Source of the DNA: FEN-1279 sp964501535
Lineage (GTDB): Bacteria; Bacteroidota; Ignavibacteria; Tepidaquicellales; Tepidaquicellaceae
Assembly (NCBI GenBank): GCA_964501535.1
Contig: CAZCSV010000001.1
Location: 62,001-126,000, forward strand
DNA: 64,000 bases
Reading direction: 5' to 3'
The position numbers were made by a program, and so were the translations under genes. Positions 22,956-32,647 of this stretch are shown piece by piece. The stretch's first letter is position 1; each line of letters begins with the position of its first letter. Below the pieces are notes generated by a model. It did not search any database. It worked only from the letters and a program-made list of their open reading frames with translations, and was not told the origin of the DNA.

Positions 22956-23723
22956 ATGAAATACGATTATAAAACCATAGAATATAAACTCGTTGAATTT
23001 CTTAGAAAAGAAACTCGGAGAATCGGTATACAAAAAGCAGTTATCGGCCTGTCCGGTGGAATAGATTCCGCCGTGTCTGCATTTCTTACCGCTAAAGCTC
23101 TCGGAAATGAAAATGTCTTGTCCGTCTTGATGCCATATAAAACTAGCAGCAAAGAAAGTCTTACCGATGCACAATTGGTCGTTGATGCCCTTGGTATACG
23201 TAGCAAAACTATAGAAATTACAAGTATGGTCGATGTTTTTATTGCAAAAATAAATGATGAGCAAATGTCCTCAGTCAGAAAAGGAAATATTATGGCAAGA
23301 GTGAGAATGATAACGCTGTATGACCAGTCTGCATTCGAAAAAGCTATCGTGGTAGGCACGGGAAATAGAACTGAAATTTTGCTCGGCTATACTACTCTTT
23401 TCGGAGATTCTGCCTGCGCAATTAATCCTATCGGATGCCTGTTCAAAACACAGGTCTTTGAACTTGCAAAACATCTTGGTGTCCCTGATAGAATTATTGT
23501 GAAAAAACCTACGGCTGATTTGTGGGCGGGTCAGACCGATGAAGGCGAAATGGGCCTGACCTATGCCGAAGTGGATAAATACCTGTACCTTAAATTCGAT
23601 GAAAATAAATCGAAAGAAGAATTAATGAAACTTGGCTATTCAATAGAGTATATCAATAAAGTCGATGGAATGATTGAAAAAAATCGCTTTAAAAGCTTAC
23701 CTCCCGTTGTCGCTGAATTGTAA
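22956..23723 (+). CDS. nadE: NH3-dependent NAD+ synthetase (NadE)
   Basis: A 255-residue N-type ATP pyrophosphatase that amidates deamido-NAD+ in the last step of NAD synthesis. The PP-loop SGGIDS is at about 33-38, and GTGNRTEILLGY and KKPTADLWAGQTDEGEMG are typical NadE substrate loops. The glutaminase domain of long NadE proteins is absent, so ammonia is the likely donor. The ATG immediately follows a strong terminator and has no ribosome-binding site, so the transcript start is unclear. Confidence 0.95.
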   Translation: MKYDYKTIEYKLVEFLRKETRRIGIQKAVIGLSGGIDSAVSAFLTAKALGNENVLSVLMPYKTSSKESLTDAQLVVDALGIRSKTIEITSMVDVFIAKINDEQMSSVRKGNIMARVRMITLYDQSAFEKAIVVGTGNRTEILLGYTTLFGDSACAINPIGCLFKTQVFELAKHLGVPDRIIVKKPTADLWAGQTDEGEMGLTYAEVDKYLYLKFDENKSKEELMKLGYSIEYINKVDGMIEKNRFKSLPPVVAEL

Positions 23724-23798
23724 TGTCTTACTCACTTATTTAAAAATTTTTTTACCCCTTATTTTTCTATTTATTATTTAATATTTGTTTATTATTTA

Positions 23799-23806
23799 TA
23801 CATTTG
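23799..23806 (+). promoter_or_regulatory. Possible Bacteroidota-type -7 element before ggt
   Basis: TACATTTG fits the TAnnTTTG consensus of Bacteroidota sigma-A promoters and lies 24 nt before the ggt ATG. A TTTG occurs at 23784-23787, but its spacing is shorter than the usual -33 distance, so support is weak. Confidence 0.25.
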
Positions 23807-23830
23807 TATTAAGTTGCTCGCTGACTGATT

Positions 23831-25489
23831 ATGAAAAGATTTCTAATAATATTATCGCTGATATTTTTCGCAGCGAATGCGTATCCGCAAAATTTCAGAA
23901 ACGGCTGCGTTTCTTCTGCAGATGAACTCGCTTCGGAAGTCGGAATTAAAATACTAAAGGACGGCGGAAATGCCGTGGATGCCGCTGTCGGTGTTGGATT
24001 CGCCCTTGCCGTTGTCTATCCACAAGCAGGAAATATTGGCGGTGGAGGTTTTATGGTGATTCACTTCGTCGGCGGAAAAAATATTTCGATTGATTATAGG
24101 GAAAAAGCTCCTTCCCTTGCATCGAGAGATATGTACCTTGACGCTGACGGTAATGTCATCGAGGATTTAAGTACTGTCGGCCATCTTGCAGTTGGTGTCC
24201 CCGGCTCCGTTGCGGGAATGCTCTATGCTCTGGAAAAATACGGTACGATGACTCGGGAACAGGTGATGAAATATGCTATTGAACTCGCTGAAAACGGTTT
24301 TGCAATTAAATCAGACCTTGCCGGCCTCTTGAGCTCGAATAGAAGCTATTTCTCTAAATATCCCGGCTCTAAAAAAATCTTCGGGAAAAGATATAAAGGA
24401 GGAGATATTCTCGTCCAGAAAGATTTGGCTGGTACGTTGAAAGATATTCGCGATAAAGGCAGGGACGGTTTCTATAAGGGAAGAGTTGCTGATTTGTTCG
24501 TAAACGAAATGAAAAGAGGCGGTGGATTGATTACTTACTCGGATCTGGAAAATTATAACGTTATTGAAAGGGATGTCCTGAAAGGAACATACAGAGGATT
24601 CGATATTATTACTATGGGCCCGCCGTCAAGCGGAGGAATGTGCCTCCTGTATCTCCTTAATATTGTCGAATATTTTGACGTGAAAGGTACTGGCTTCGGT
24701 ACACCGGGATTGATCCATTTGTACGCCGAAGCAATGAGACGCGTGTATGCCGATAGAAGCGAATTTATGGGCGATGCAGATTTCGTTAACGTTCCTGTCG
24801 ATATTCTTACGTCTAAACTATATGCAAAAAGAAGATTGAACGATTTCGATGTCTACCATGCATCCCTGAGCGATAATGTTAAACACGGTGACGCTTATTA
24901 CAGGGAACATCAGGAAACTACTCACTATTCAATCGTCGACCGGTGGGGGAATTGTATCTCTGTTACTACTACTCTGAATGATAATTTTGGAAGCAAACTC
25001 GTTGTCGATGGTGCAGGATTTCTACTGAATGATGAAATGGACGATTTCTCTTCGAAACCCGGCGTTCCGAATATGTACGGACTGCTCGGAAGCGAGGCAA
25101 ACTCCATCTCCCCTGATAAAAGAATGCTCAGTGCTATGACTCCTTCAGTGATTCTCAAAAACGGAAAACCTTTCCTCGTGCTTGGCTCCCCGGGAGGCGG
25201 GAAAATTATTACTTCCGTTTTCCAGACTGTTGTTAATGTCATTGACTTCGGTATGGAACTGAAAGACGCAGTCGATGCCCCGAGAATGCACCATCAGTGG
25301 TACCCGGACGTTATTCAGGTTGAATACGGATTGATGAATAGTGAAACGCATAACTTAGTATCAGGGCTTGGCCATAAAATAAAAGATGTAAATCAATTCG
25401 GAAAAATTGACGCAATATTGTTTAATGAAGACGGCAGTATGAATGGATATTCGGATTCCAGAGGCTATGGAAAAGCTCTTGGCTTTTGA
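23831..25489 (+). CDS. ggt: Gamma-glutamyltransferase (glutathione hydrolase)
   Basis: A 552-residue Ntn hydrolase precursor. Signal peptide about 1-19 (MKRFLIILSLIFFAANAYP) directs it to the periplasm. Autocleavage is expected before Thr363 in the TTHYSIVD motif, giving a ~362-residue large subunit and a ~190-residue small subunit. YREKAP, GPPSSGG and LGSPGGGKI mark the substrate and oxyanion sites. It hydrolyses or transfers the gamma-glutamyl group of glutathione and related compounds. The next gene starts 24 bp downstream and may be co-transcribed. Confidence 0.95.
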   Translation: MKRFLIILSLIFFAANAYPQNFRNGCVSSADELASEVGIKILKDGGNAVDAAVGVGFALAVVYPQAGNIGGGGFMVIHFVGGKNISIDYREKAPSLASRDMYLDADGNVIEDLSTVGHLAVGVPGSVAGMLYALEKYGTMTREQVMKYAIELAENGFAIKSDLAGLLSSNRSYFSKYPGSKKIFGKRYKGGDILVQKDLAGTLKDIRDKGRDGFYKGRVADLFVNEMKRGGGLITYSDLENYNVIERDVLKGTYRGFDIITMGPPSSGGMCLLYLLNIVEYFDVKGTGFGTPGLIHLYAEAMRRVYADRSEFMGDADFVNVPVDILTSKLYAKRRLNDFDVYHASLSDNVKHGDAYYREHQETTHYSIVDRWGNCISVTTTLNDNFGSKLVVDGAGFLLNDEMDDFSSKPGVPNMYGLLGSEANSISPDKRMLSAMTPSVILKNGKPFLVLGSPGGGKIITSVFQTVVNVIDFGMELKDAVDAPRMHHQWYPDVIQVEYGLMNSETHNLVSGLGHKIKDVNQFGKIDAILFNEDGSMNGYSDSRGYGKALGF

Positions 25490-25513
25490 AAATAAAATAT
25501 TAAATATATTATA

Positions 25514-26029
25514 ATGAAAAAAACATTTTCGGTTGTTTTGTTCGTATTGATTTTAATGAGCAATTCTGTGTTTTGTTTTGAAAAATATCAACCGGCTTAT
25601 TCCTCAGGCGATACTTCCTATATTAATTTATCGGCCCACTCTAAGTTCCGTTATTTTTGGAAGGATTTCAGCAGAGCTGTGAGAATTGGTGATATAGAAA
25701 ATGTTATTAAAATGACGAACTTTCCGTTCGTTGATTATTATAATAAAGCCTATAATAGGTCTGTTCTTACTGCTAACGATGAAACCGAATTCAGGGATTT
25801 GTATTCAAAAATTTTTAAAGGCAGCGTTATCGAACTCTGTACCTACGATTATCCTATAACCTGCGATGATATTCAGTCCTCCGACCACCTGCCGAAGGAT
25901 TGCTTTACTTCAGAAGAAAAAATGTTTAATCCGGAATATTTTTTCATTATATGTAAAGACGCCGATAGAAATCTTATGTTCGGTAAAATCGGAGGGGTGT
26001 ATAAACTTATTGGCATAAAATTCCTTTAA
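25514..26029 (+). CDS. Uncharacterised secreted protein, 171 residues
   Basis: The N-terminus is a signal peptide (MKKTFSVVLFVLILMSNSVFC). The mature part has the spacing 'F..F..A...GD.E.V..M..FPF.DYY', which resembles NTF2-like secreted Bacteroidota proteins, but I cannot assign a family. Three cysteines (in LCTY, TCDD and KDCF), plus one in the middle of IICKD, could form disulfides outside the cytoplasm. It follows ggt by 24 bp. Confidence 0.65.
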   Translation: MKKTFSVVLFVLILMSNSVFCFEKYQPAYSSGDTSYINLSAHSKFRYFWKDFSRAVRIGDIENVIKMTNFPFVDYYNKAYNRSVLTANDETEFRDLYSKIFKGSVIELCTYDYPITCDDIQSSDHLPKDCFTSEEKMFNPEYFFIICKDADRNLMFGKIGGVYKLIGIKFL

Positions 26030-26093
26030 TCGGAATTTCCTTTGGCTTAATTTCTTATCTTTATTTTTCGATTCTGACACGCTATTTTCATTT

Positions 26094-27278
26094 ATGCTCG
26101 AAAAGGTAATCTTCCATATAGATATGGACGCATTCTTTGCTTCCTGCGAAGAAGCTCTTAATCCCTCTCTGAAAGGTAAACCCCTGATAGTAGGCGGAAC
26201 TAAAAAAGATTTGCGTAGCATCGTTGCCTGCCCTAATTACCTCGCACGCGCTCGCGGAATTAAAACCGCTATGCCCATTTCACGCGCCCTGTCTCTCGCT
26301 CCCGATGGTAACTTCATGAGGGGAACCCGTGGACTGTATTCCGATTATTCCAAACGAGTCCGCGAGATTCTCTATCGCTATACTCCCGTCGTCGAACCCG
26401 CTAGCATCGATGAAGCTTACCTCGAAGTCTCGGGCGTCCTTCACCTGCATAAAAATGACCCCGTGTTTCTTGCAATTAAAATTAAGGACGAAATAAAAAA
26501 CAATTTGAAAATTACCTGCTCCGTCGGTATATCTCGGAAAAAAGTCTGTTCGAAAATTGCCTCGAAACAGAATAAACCAGATGGTATTACTCTCGTTCCG
26601 TTCGGATTTGAAAAGGAATTCCTCGCACCGCTTCCTGTACAGCGTATCCCCGGTGTCGGAAAAGCAACCCTCGCTAAACTCAATAAATACGGTGTGAAAA
26701 ATATCTCCGACTTGCTGAAGTTCGATAAAAGTTTCTTTGAAAATGAAATCGGTGTCTATTCCTCTTATCTCTTTAACGTCGCAAATGGTGTGGATGATAG
26801 GGAAGTCCTTTCCGAAAACGAAGAGGGACACCAAAAATCTCTCTCTAAAGAAAATACTTTCTGGGAGGATAAAAGCGATATCGAGTTTTTAAAAAAAGAG
26901 CTCTATTCATTACTGGAAAAAGCATGCACAAGACTACGTAAATATAAGCTCACGGGTAAAACCCTCACCGTTAAAGTTAAATATTCCGATTTCTCCGTTA
27001 ACCAGAAATCTTTTACCCGTACACGCTATTCTAATCTGGAAATGGATTTCTACGAAGATGCTCTCGCTCTTATGAAAAATCTGCTCGGAAAAGGTTGCAA
27101 AATCAGGCTACTCGGCGTGAAGTTCTCCGAACTGCTCGATGAAGATGGCGCCGTGCAGGAAAATCTGTTCTTCGACGAAGATAAATTTAAAAACGTCGTC
27201 TCTAACCTCGATAAAATCCGTAAAAAATATAACTTCGATATCATTAAATTCGGTAAAAACTTCGAACAAGAATACTGA
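26094..27278 (+). CDS. dinB: DNA polymerase IV (Y-family, DinB)
   Basis: A 394-residue translesion polymerase. Metal-binding residues are Asp10 (HIDMDAFF) and Asp106-Glu107 (SIDEAYLE); the likely steric gate is Phe15. The helix-hairpin-helix thumb (PGVGKATLAKLNKYGVK) and little-finger domain follow. QENLFF near residue 352 fits a beta-clamp-binding motif, although it is about 40 residues from the C-terminus. No LexA-type operator is obvious upstream. Confidence 0.95.
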   Translation: MLEKVIFHIDMDAFFASCEEALNPSLKGKPLIVGGTKKDLRSIVACPNYLARARGIKTAMPISRALSLAPDGNFMRGTRGLYSDYSKRVREILYRYTPVVEPASIDEAYLEVSGVLHLHKNDPVFLAIKIKDEIKNNLKITCSVGISRKKVCSKIASKQNKPDGITLVPFGFEKEFLAPLPVQRIPGVGKATLAKLNKYGVKNISDLLKFDKSFFENEIGVYSSYLFNVANGVDDREVLSENEEGHQKSLSKENTFWEDKSDIEFLKKELYSLLEKACTRLRKYKLTGKTLTVKVKYSDFSVNQKSFTRTRYSNLEMDFYEDALALMKNLLGKGCKIRLLGVKFSELLDEDGAVQENLFFDEDKFKNVVSNLDKIRKKYNFDIIKFGKNFEQEY

Positions 27279-27405
27279 TTTTATTCTCTCTTATCTGCTA
27301 AATCTGCAATTTCTGTGTGCTGTGCTTTCAATTTTGGGATTTAATTTAATGTTTATTTTGTTACTTAAATTAACTGAATGTAAAATTTCCTAATCAAATT
27401 ATTTT

Positions 27406-29466
27406 ATGGCAAAGAAAAGAACTAACGAAAATTCGGATTATTTGAAAGATATTGATAATTTTTTCGGGCTTTCCGAACTCCAGCTTGTCGAAGCCTATAA
27501 GCATATGCTGACTACTCGATTGACCGACGATAGAATCGAAACACTCATTAAACAGGGTAAAGCTGGCTTCCTAATCTCTGGCTCGGGACACGAAGCTGTT
27601 CAGGTTGCAATGGCTATGGCAATGAGACCCGGTAAGGATTGGTTTTATACTTACTACAGAGACGATGCACTCGCTATGGCTCTTGGTATTACTATCGAAA
27701 ATATTTTTCAGAGCACTATGGGTAAAGCTACCGACCCCTTTACCGGCGGACGCCAGATGCCTTCGCATATCGGAAGCAAAACCCTCAGAATGCCTGTCCC
27801 TTCGTCTGCAACAGGCTCGCAGTACCTGCAGGCCGTCGGAACTGCCCTGAGCTGCATATTCAGAAATACCGATGAAGTTGTCTATGTTGCTGGTGGCGAG
27901 GGCTCTACCGCTGAAGGCGAGTTTTATGAAGCCGTTAACTGGGCTTCACGCGAAAAACTTCCCGTTATTTTTTGTATTCAGAATAATAAATATGCTATCT
28001 CAGTTCCCGTTGAACGGCAGGTTACGGGTGGCTCGGTATTTAAACTCACATCCGGATTCGAAAACCTCAATAGGTTTCATATAGACGGAACTGATTTCCT
28101 CCAAAGCTATGCTGCTGCTAAAGAAGCAGTCCGGATTGCAAGATTGGGAAATGGTCCTTCTCTTATTTATGCCGATGTCGTTCGACTTCGCTCGCATTCC
28201 GCTTCTGACGTTCAGGAAAAATACCGCTCGAAAGAATCACTCCAGGAGGATCTGAGAAATGACCCCGTCTTGAAAATGGAAAATTTTCTTATAGAGAAAA
28301 ATATTTTTTCCCATGAAAAAATTATTCAACTGAAAAAAGAATTAGCTGAGGAAATTCTGAAAATTGCTGACGATGTATTTACTCAACCCAATCCCGATGC
28401 CTCAACTATAGAAGATTATATGTACTGCCCACAGGAAGAACAGACAAAAATCGAATATGAAAAATTATCCTCCGAAGGTCCGCCTCTCGTTATGGTGGAT
28501 TCCGTTAATCACGCTCTGCACGAAGAAATGGAAATAAATCCCGATATGCTGATTTACGGCGAGGATATCGCTGACGGTAAAGGCGGTGTCTTTACCGCTA
28601 CTAAGGGTCTTTCCACTAAGTTCGGAGAAAAAAGAGTCTTTAATTCTCCCCTTGCTGAAGCATCTATCATCGGAACTGCTATAGGCCTCGCTGTGACCGG
28701 TCTGAAACCCGTCGTAGAAATTCAGTTTGCGGACTATATCTTTCCCGCTATGATGCAGATTCGCGATGAACTCGTTATGTATAGATATCGCTCGAATAAC
28801 CAGTTTCCCTGCCCCGTGACTATTCGTGTCGCCTGCGGAGGATATATTGGTGGCGGGCACTATCACTCCCAGAATATCGAGGCAATTTTTGCTAAATGCC
28901 AGGGACTCTATATTGCTTATCCCTCTAATGCCGCGGATGCTAAAGGATTGCTCAAAACTGCATGCCGTCTTAATGACCCCGTCCTCTTTCTCGAACATAA
29001 ATTCCTCTACAGACAACCCTATGCTAAATCTCCCGAACCCGATGCCGGATATTATCTCCCTTTCGGAAAAGCCGCTGTCAAAAAAGAAGGGGATGATATC
29101 ACTGTCGTTGCCTATGGCGCTATGGTTGAAAAAGCAATCCGGGCATCGAAGGAAATGGAAAAAAGGGGAGTGGACGTCGAAGTTATAGATTTAAGAACGA
29201 TAGTTCCGCTCGATATCGAAACGGTCTTAAATTCTGTTAAGAAAACGGGAAAAGTAATTGTTGTTTACGAAGACTCACGTTTTATGGGCTTCGGTGCTGA
29301 AATTGTTGCACAGATTTCAGAAAAAGCATTCGAATACCTGGACGCACCCATTAAAAGAGTGGCTGGTCTTAACGTCCACGTTCCGTTCCACCCGAATCTC
29401 GAAAAAGCCGCTCTGCCGCAGGATGACTGGGTGCTGAAAGCCTGTGAAGAATTGTCAGCTTATTAA
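27406..29466 (+). CDS. Fused 2-oxoacid dehydrogenase E1 (alpha + beta), branched-chain/pyruvate type
   Basis: A 686-residue thiamine diphosphate enzyme with both E1 subunits in one chain. The alpha half (about 1-340) has the ThDP motif GGEGSTAEGEFYEAVNW ... CIQNNKYAIS and the phosphorylation-loop-like SHSASD. The beta half (about 355-686) has GEDIADGKGG, FNSPLAEASI and HSQNIEAIFAKCQG. Fused E1 proteins of this kind are common in Bacteroidota relatives and usually annotated as 2-oxoisovalerate dehydrogenase. It decarboxylates a 2-oxoacid and passes the acyl group to lipoyl-E2. E3 (lpdA) is 3.2 kb away, but no E2 is in the window. Substrate is uncertain. Confidence 0.92.
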   Translation: MAKKRTNENSDYLKDIDNFFGLSELQLVEAYKHMLTTRLTDDRIETLIKQGKAGFLISGSGHEAVQVAMAMAMRPGKDWFYTYYRDDALAMALGITIENIFQSTMGKATDPFTGGRQMPSHIGSKTLRMPVPSSATGSQYLQAVGTALSCIFRNTDEVVYVAGGEGSTAEGEFYEAVNWASREKLPVIFCIQNNKYAISVPVERQVTGGSVFKLTSGFENLNRFHIDGTDFLQSYAAAKEAVRIARLGNGPSLIYADVVRLRSHSASDVQEKYRSKESLQEDLRNDPVLKMENFLIEKNIFSHEKIIQLKKELAEEILKIADDVFTQPNPDASTIEDYMYCPQEEQTKIEYEKLSSEGPPLVMVDSVNHALHEEMEINPDMLIYGEDIADGKGGVFTATKGLSTKFGEKRVFNSPLAEASIIGTAIGLAVTGLKPVVEIQFADYIFPAMMQIRDELVMYRYRSNNQFPCPVTIRVACGGYIGGGHYHSQNIEAIFAKCQGLYIAYPSNAADAKGLLKTACRLNDPVLFLEHKFLYRQPYAKSPEPDAGYYLPFGKAAVKKEGDDITVVAYGAMVEKAIRASKEMEKRGVDVEVIDLRTIVPLDIETVLNSVKKTGKVIVVYEDSRFMGFGAEIVAQISEKAFEYLDAPIKRVAGLNVHVPFHPNLEKAALPQDDWVLKACEELSAY

Positions 29467-29467
29467 T

Positions 29468-29507
29468 AAAAAAAACCCGCGGTTAATTACCCGCGGGCTT
29501 TTTTTAT
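29468..29507. terminator. Bidirectional terminator between E1 and the DUF2341 gene
   Basis: CCCGCGG (29476-29482) pairs with CCGCGGG (29491-29497); an A run precedes it and a T run follows it. It can therefore terminate both the plus-strand E1 transcript and the minus-strand gene ending at 29525. Confidence 0.9.
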
Positions 29508-29524
29508 TGGAAATGAAAAGGCAA

Positions 29525-30985
29525 TTACTTCAAAAGCACCATCTTTCTGATTTCTGTGAATTCACCTGCAATAATCCTGTAGATGTAAATTCCGCTTGCT
29601 ACGTTCATACCATTGAATTCTACTGAGTAATTTCCTGCTTTGTATTGTGAATTTATTAATGTCGCTATCTCTTTTCCCGTAATGTCGAAAACCTTCAACT
29701 CTACGAATTCATCTTTCTTTAATCCGAATTTAATGCTTGTTGCCGGATTGAAAGGATTCGGATAGTTTTGATTCAGATAGAATTTATCCGGAATAATGTT
29801 GACTGTTTGTCCTGTCTCAGTCACAACACAGCTTGCCACCGTGCTGAATCCGCTTTCCTTGAATGTGCAGTATCTGTCTTTCGCTTTAACCCAGAAGTAA
29901 TATGTCCCCGGCGTTAATCCTGTATTGAGGAATGTCGTGTCAGGGTGATTTGCCGCTCCTATAAAGGTTGCGGTTGAAGGATTGTTCGTTGTGTTTCTAT
30001 AGAAACTGTATTGGTACATATCAAATTCCAGATTCTTTTTGCATTTCAATAGTGCCGCACCGTTTCCTCCCGGTGTTGCAGTCATATTTGTTGGAACTGC
30101 TGGCGTTACCGTGTCAGCCGCAGGTAATATTCTGTGCGTAGGAGCCGGTGATATGTTTTGCTTCGTGTAATATAAAAAGTCCGGCGTCCCGTAATGATAA
30201 TTATTCAGTGTACTTGTCGGGAATGTATTTTGAGTACAGCTGTTGCAATATTTCATATCATTATATGTCAGATGTTGTCCTATTTGAGAACTTGTCCCGT
30301 AATAGTATCCATCACCGGTTCCCTGAAATAGTTCAATTACGTATTGTGTACCTGATTTAACCCAAATAGGTGATGCTAAAGCACCATAGTTCCATTGGGC
30401 TGCAGGACCGGAAACCTGCATTTGTAATATTATTGCCTGAGTTGTAAAGTCAAATAATGTAACATATCTTTGTGTCCCCTGTGGTTCACGCTTACCAAAG
30501 TATCCTATCAATAAATCTTCATTTGGTGTAAATCTGAATCCTCTTTGAGAATTCGCAACTCCACCTGCTGTCGCTATTATTACGCTGTCAGTTGATGAAT
30601 GCGGCCCGTAAAACATTGCCAGTGTGGATATGTTTGTGGCACCGGCATTTCCGTAATATAAGAATACTTGAACCGAATCGCTTGCCCCTATTGACGGGAC
30701 GTTAACCCAGATTTTTGTACTATCCGTGTTTAAATATCCTTCCACCCAGTGTCCTAAATACGTTGTGCCGTTGCATGTGGTGACAAACCTTATGTCGTTA
30801 CCGCTTGCTAACATCCACCCATTTGCAATCGGGACTTGAGTGTTGAATTTTATTAACACTTGAACGTTGGTGAGTGCACTTGCCGTGTTGTTTTTAATCC
30901 ATACGGGGTTTTCATACTTAAACTGTGCATTTGAAACATTTAATAACAGAAATAGAACGATGAGAAAAGCACAAAAGTGTTTCAT
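29525..30985 (-). CDS. Secreted DUF2341/fibronectin-like protein with T9SS sorting domain
   Basis: A 486-residue exported protein. Signal peptide about 1-20. Residues about 25-120 match the DUF2341 pattern (GNDIRFVT, TKIWVNVPSI, FLYYGNAGA), a concanavalin-like binding domain. A middle region with Cys and Tyr-rich loops and a fibronectin type III-like domain (about 295-385, 'PAVPTNMTATPGGNGAALLKC') follow. The last ~88 residues are a T9SS sorting domain (NYPNPFNPATSIKF ... KKMVLLK-type end, here RKMVLLK). It is unrelated to the Asp-box proteins except for the sorting domain. A GGAGG ribosome-binding site supports the start. Function unknown. Confidence 0.85.
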   Translation of the reverse strand: MKHFCAFLIVLFLLLNVSNAQFKYENPVWIKNNTASALTNVQVLIKFNTQVPIANGWMLASGNDIRFVTTCNGTTYLGHWVEGYLNTDSTKIWVNVPSIGASDSVQVFLYYGNAGATNISTLAMFYGPHSSTDSVIIATAGGVANSQRGFRFTPNEDLLIGYFGKREPQGTQRYVTLFDFTTQAIILQMQVSGPAAQWNYGALASPIWVKSGTQYVIELFQGTGDGYYYGTSSQIGQHLTYNDMKYCNSCTQNTFPTSTLNNYHYGTPDFLYYTKQNISPAPTHRILPAADTVTPAVPTNMTATPGGNGAALLKCKKNLEFDMYQYSFYRNTTNNPSTATFIGAANHPDTTFLNTGLTPGTYYFWVKAKDRYCTFKESGFSTVASCVVTETGQTVNIIPDKFYLNQNYPNPFNPATSIKFGLKKDEFVELKVFDITGKEIATLINSQYKAGNYSVEFNGMNVASGIYIYRIIAGEFTEIRKMVLLK

Positions 30986-31527
30986 TTTTCCTCCGAATTT
31001 AGTTTAAGAAATATTTTTTTTAAAAAAGAAATTATCTAAAATCGAAAAAGATTTTTTAAAATTTCTCTTTGTTATAATAAAACATTAAATTTCTTAATGA
31101 ACTTGTAATTCAGTAAAAATTAACTTTGCTCGAAAATCTGTGAAGAATTATATGACGCTTACTGAATCTTTGGTTGGTACGATTATTATTTTTAATTATG
31201 TAATCAAATTGTATCCTCTTGAGAAATAATTTGAGTGTAAGGATATTTACATTTGTCAAATATCTAAAAGAGCGTCATACGTCAATATGTAATAAAATTA
31301 TTAAAATATTACTTATAATCAAGTAATAAATCAAGTGGATAGAAAAAAGTCCCGAAATAAATGCCGGAACTTTTTATAATCATTTTTATTCTTCCTTTTA
31401 ATAGTTCACTTATATGGTCTTGGTTGTACATAGTTCTTCTTTAAATCCATTTAAACTATAAGTTTGTGAGAGACTTAAGCTCATCAGTTCGCTTATATAT
31501 TATATTATCAAGTATATATTATTTGAA
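30986..31527. other. 542-bp intergenic region
   Basis: Contains the ribosome-binding site of the DUF2341 gene (CCTCC on the plus strand at 30990-30994) and the probable terminator of the K+ channel gene (31343-31376). An 8-bp inverted repeat ATGACGCT/AGCGTCAT (31152 and 31271) is too short to call. No convincing ORF or RNA gene. Confidence 0.5.
31343..31376 (-). terminator. Probable terminator downstream of the K+ channel gene
   Basis: AAAAAGTCCCG and CCGGAACTTTTT form a stem with one mismatch; on the minus strand it ends in a T run. It lies about 150 nt past the channel stop codon. Confidence 0.55.
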
Positions 31528-32568
31528 TTATAGCTCTGAAATAAGTTTTCTCATCTCCTGCATCTGCTTTTGCGAACCAAGTAATATCAGTTTTGAATCA
31601 GAGTCTATAAGTGTGTCCGGAGAAGGATTTATCTTGTAGCTGCCATCATTCATCCTTAACCCGATTACATTTGCTCCCGTCTTGTTTCTTATGTCAAGGT
31701 CACGTATGGATTTGTGTTTGAATTCTTCCGAAATGTTGCTTAGCGAAAGTTCTTCGAACGTTAAACTTATATCCGAACCCTGTCCTGTCAGATTTGCAAT
31801 GAATTCTGTTATATATGGTTTTGTAACAAGTGCCGCCATGTGCGCTCCTCCTATTTTTTCAGGCATAATCACATTATTTGCTCCTGCTCTTTTAAGTTTA
31901 CTTTCGGAGGATTCATTCGAAGCTCTGCTGATAATATTAATTATTGGATTTAATTCTCTTGCGGTTAATACTACATATACATTATCCGGGTCTTCAGGTA
32001 ACGTGGTGATTATTGCCTTTGCTCTCTTTATCCCCGCCTGAAGCAGTGTCTCTTCCTCGGTTGCATCCCCGTCAAGAAATAAAATTCCTTCGTCCGCTTT
32101 AATGTATTCAATTACATTCTCACGGCTCTCGATTACTATAAATGGTATTTTGTCATCTGTTAATTCGAGACAGATCTGCTTGCCTGTTCTTCCGTAACCG
32201 CAAACGATTACGTGGTCTTCGAGTTTTTCTATTTTTTTGTTCACGTTGTAATGTTTAAAAAATTTTCTGAATTCTCCGTCAATGATGAATTTTGCAATTA
32301 AAGTAACACCGTAGAAAAATAATCCGATATTGGATAATATGAAAAATACCGTGAAAATTCTTCCCGTATCGGATAATGGCTGAACTTCCTGAAAACCTAC
32401 AGTAGATATGGTTGTTACTGTCATATATAATGCTTCCAGAAAAGTATAACCTTCTATAATGATATATCCTGCTATACCTGTAGAGATACTGAGAAAAATA
32501 AGGAGAAAGATTATTACGGCTTCTTTAAAATATTTGAATCCTAATTTTATATTTTCTGTTTTATACAT
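31528..32568 (-). CDS. Potassium channel with RCK (TrkA-N/TrkA-C) regulatory domain
   Basis: A 346-residue protein of the 2-TM channel family. TM1 is about 15-38, the pore helix and filter TISTVGFQE is at about 53-61, and TM2 is about 70-95. The filter is TVGF rather than the classical TVGYG, a variant also known in bacterial channel homologues. The cytoplasmic RCK-N domain begins VIVCGYGRTGKQ (about 120-131), a nucleotide-binding Rossmann loop, and a TrkA-C domain occupies about 265-346. Tetrameric K+ conductance gated by nucleotide or ion binding is expected. It is divergent from lpdA, with only 79 bp between them. Confidence 0.9.
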   Translation of the reverse strand: MYKTENIKLGFKYFKEAVIIFLLIFLSISTGIAGYIIIEGYTFLEALYMTVTTISTVGFQEVQPLSDTGRIFTVFFILSNIGLFFYGVTLIAKFIIDGEFRKFFKHYNVNKKIEKLEDHVIVCGYGRTGKQICLELTDDKIPFIVIESRENVIEYIKADEGILFLDGDATEEETLLQAGIKRAKAIITTLPEDPDNVYVVLTARELNPIINIISRASNESSESKLKRAGANNVIMPEKIGGAHMAALVTKPYITEFIANLTGQGSDISLTFEELSLSNISEEFKHKSIRDLDIRNKTGANVIGLRMNDGSYKINPSPDTLIDSDSKLILLGSQKQMQEMRKLISEL

Positions 32569-32647
32569 TATATAGTATATTGAGTTACTATAACATTATT
32601 ATTAAATTAGTATATTAATATAAATAAATAAATATAAATATAACAAT

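Noticed and set aside
31152..31278. 8-bp inverted repeat ATGACGCT ... AGCGTCAT with 111 bp between, as a possible mobile-element remnant
   Set aside because: Too short, with no extension of pairing, no target-site duplication and no ORF.
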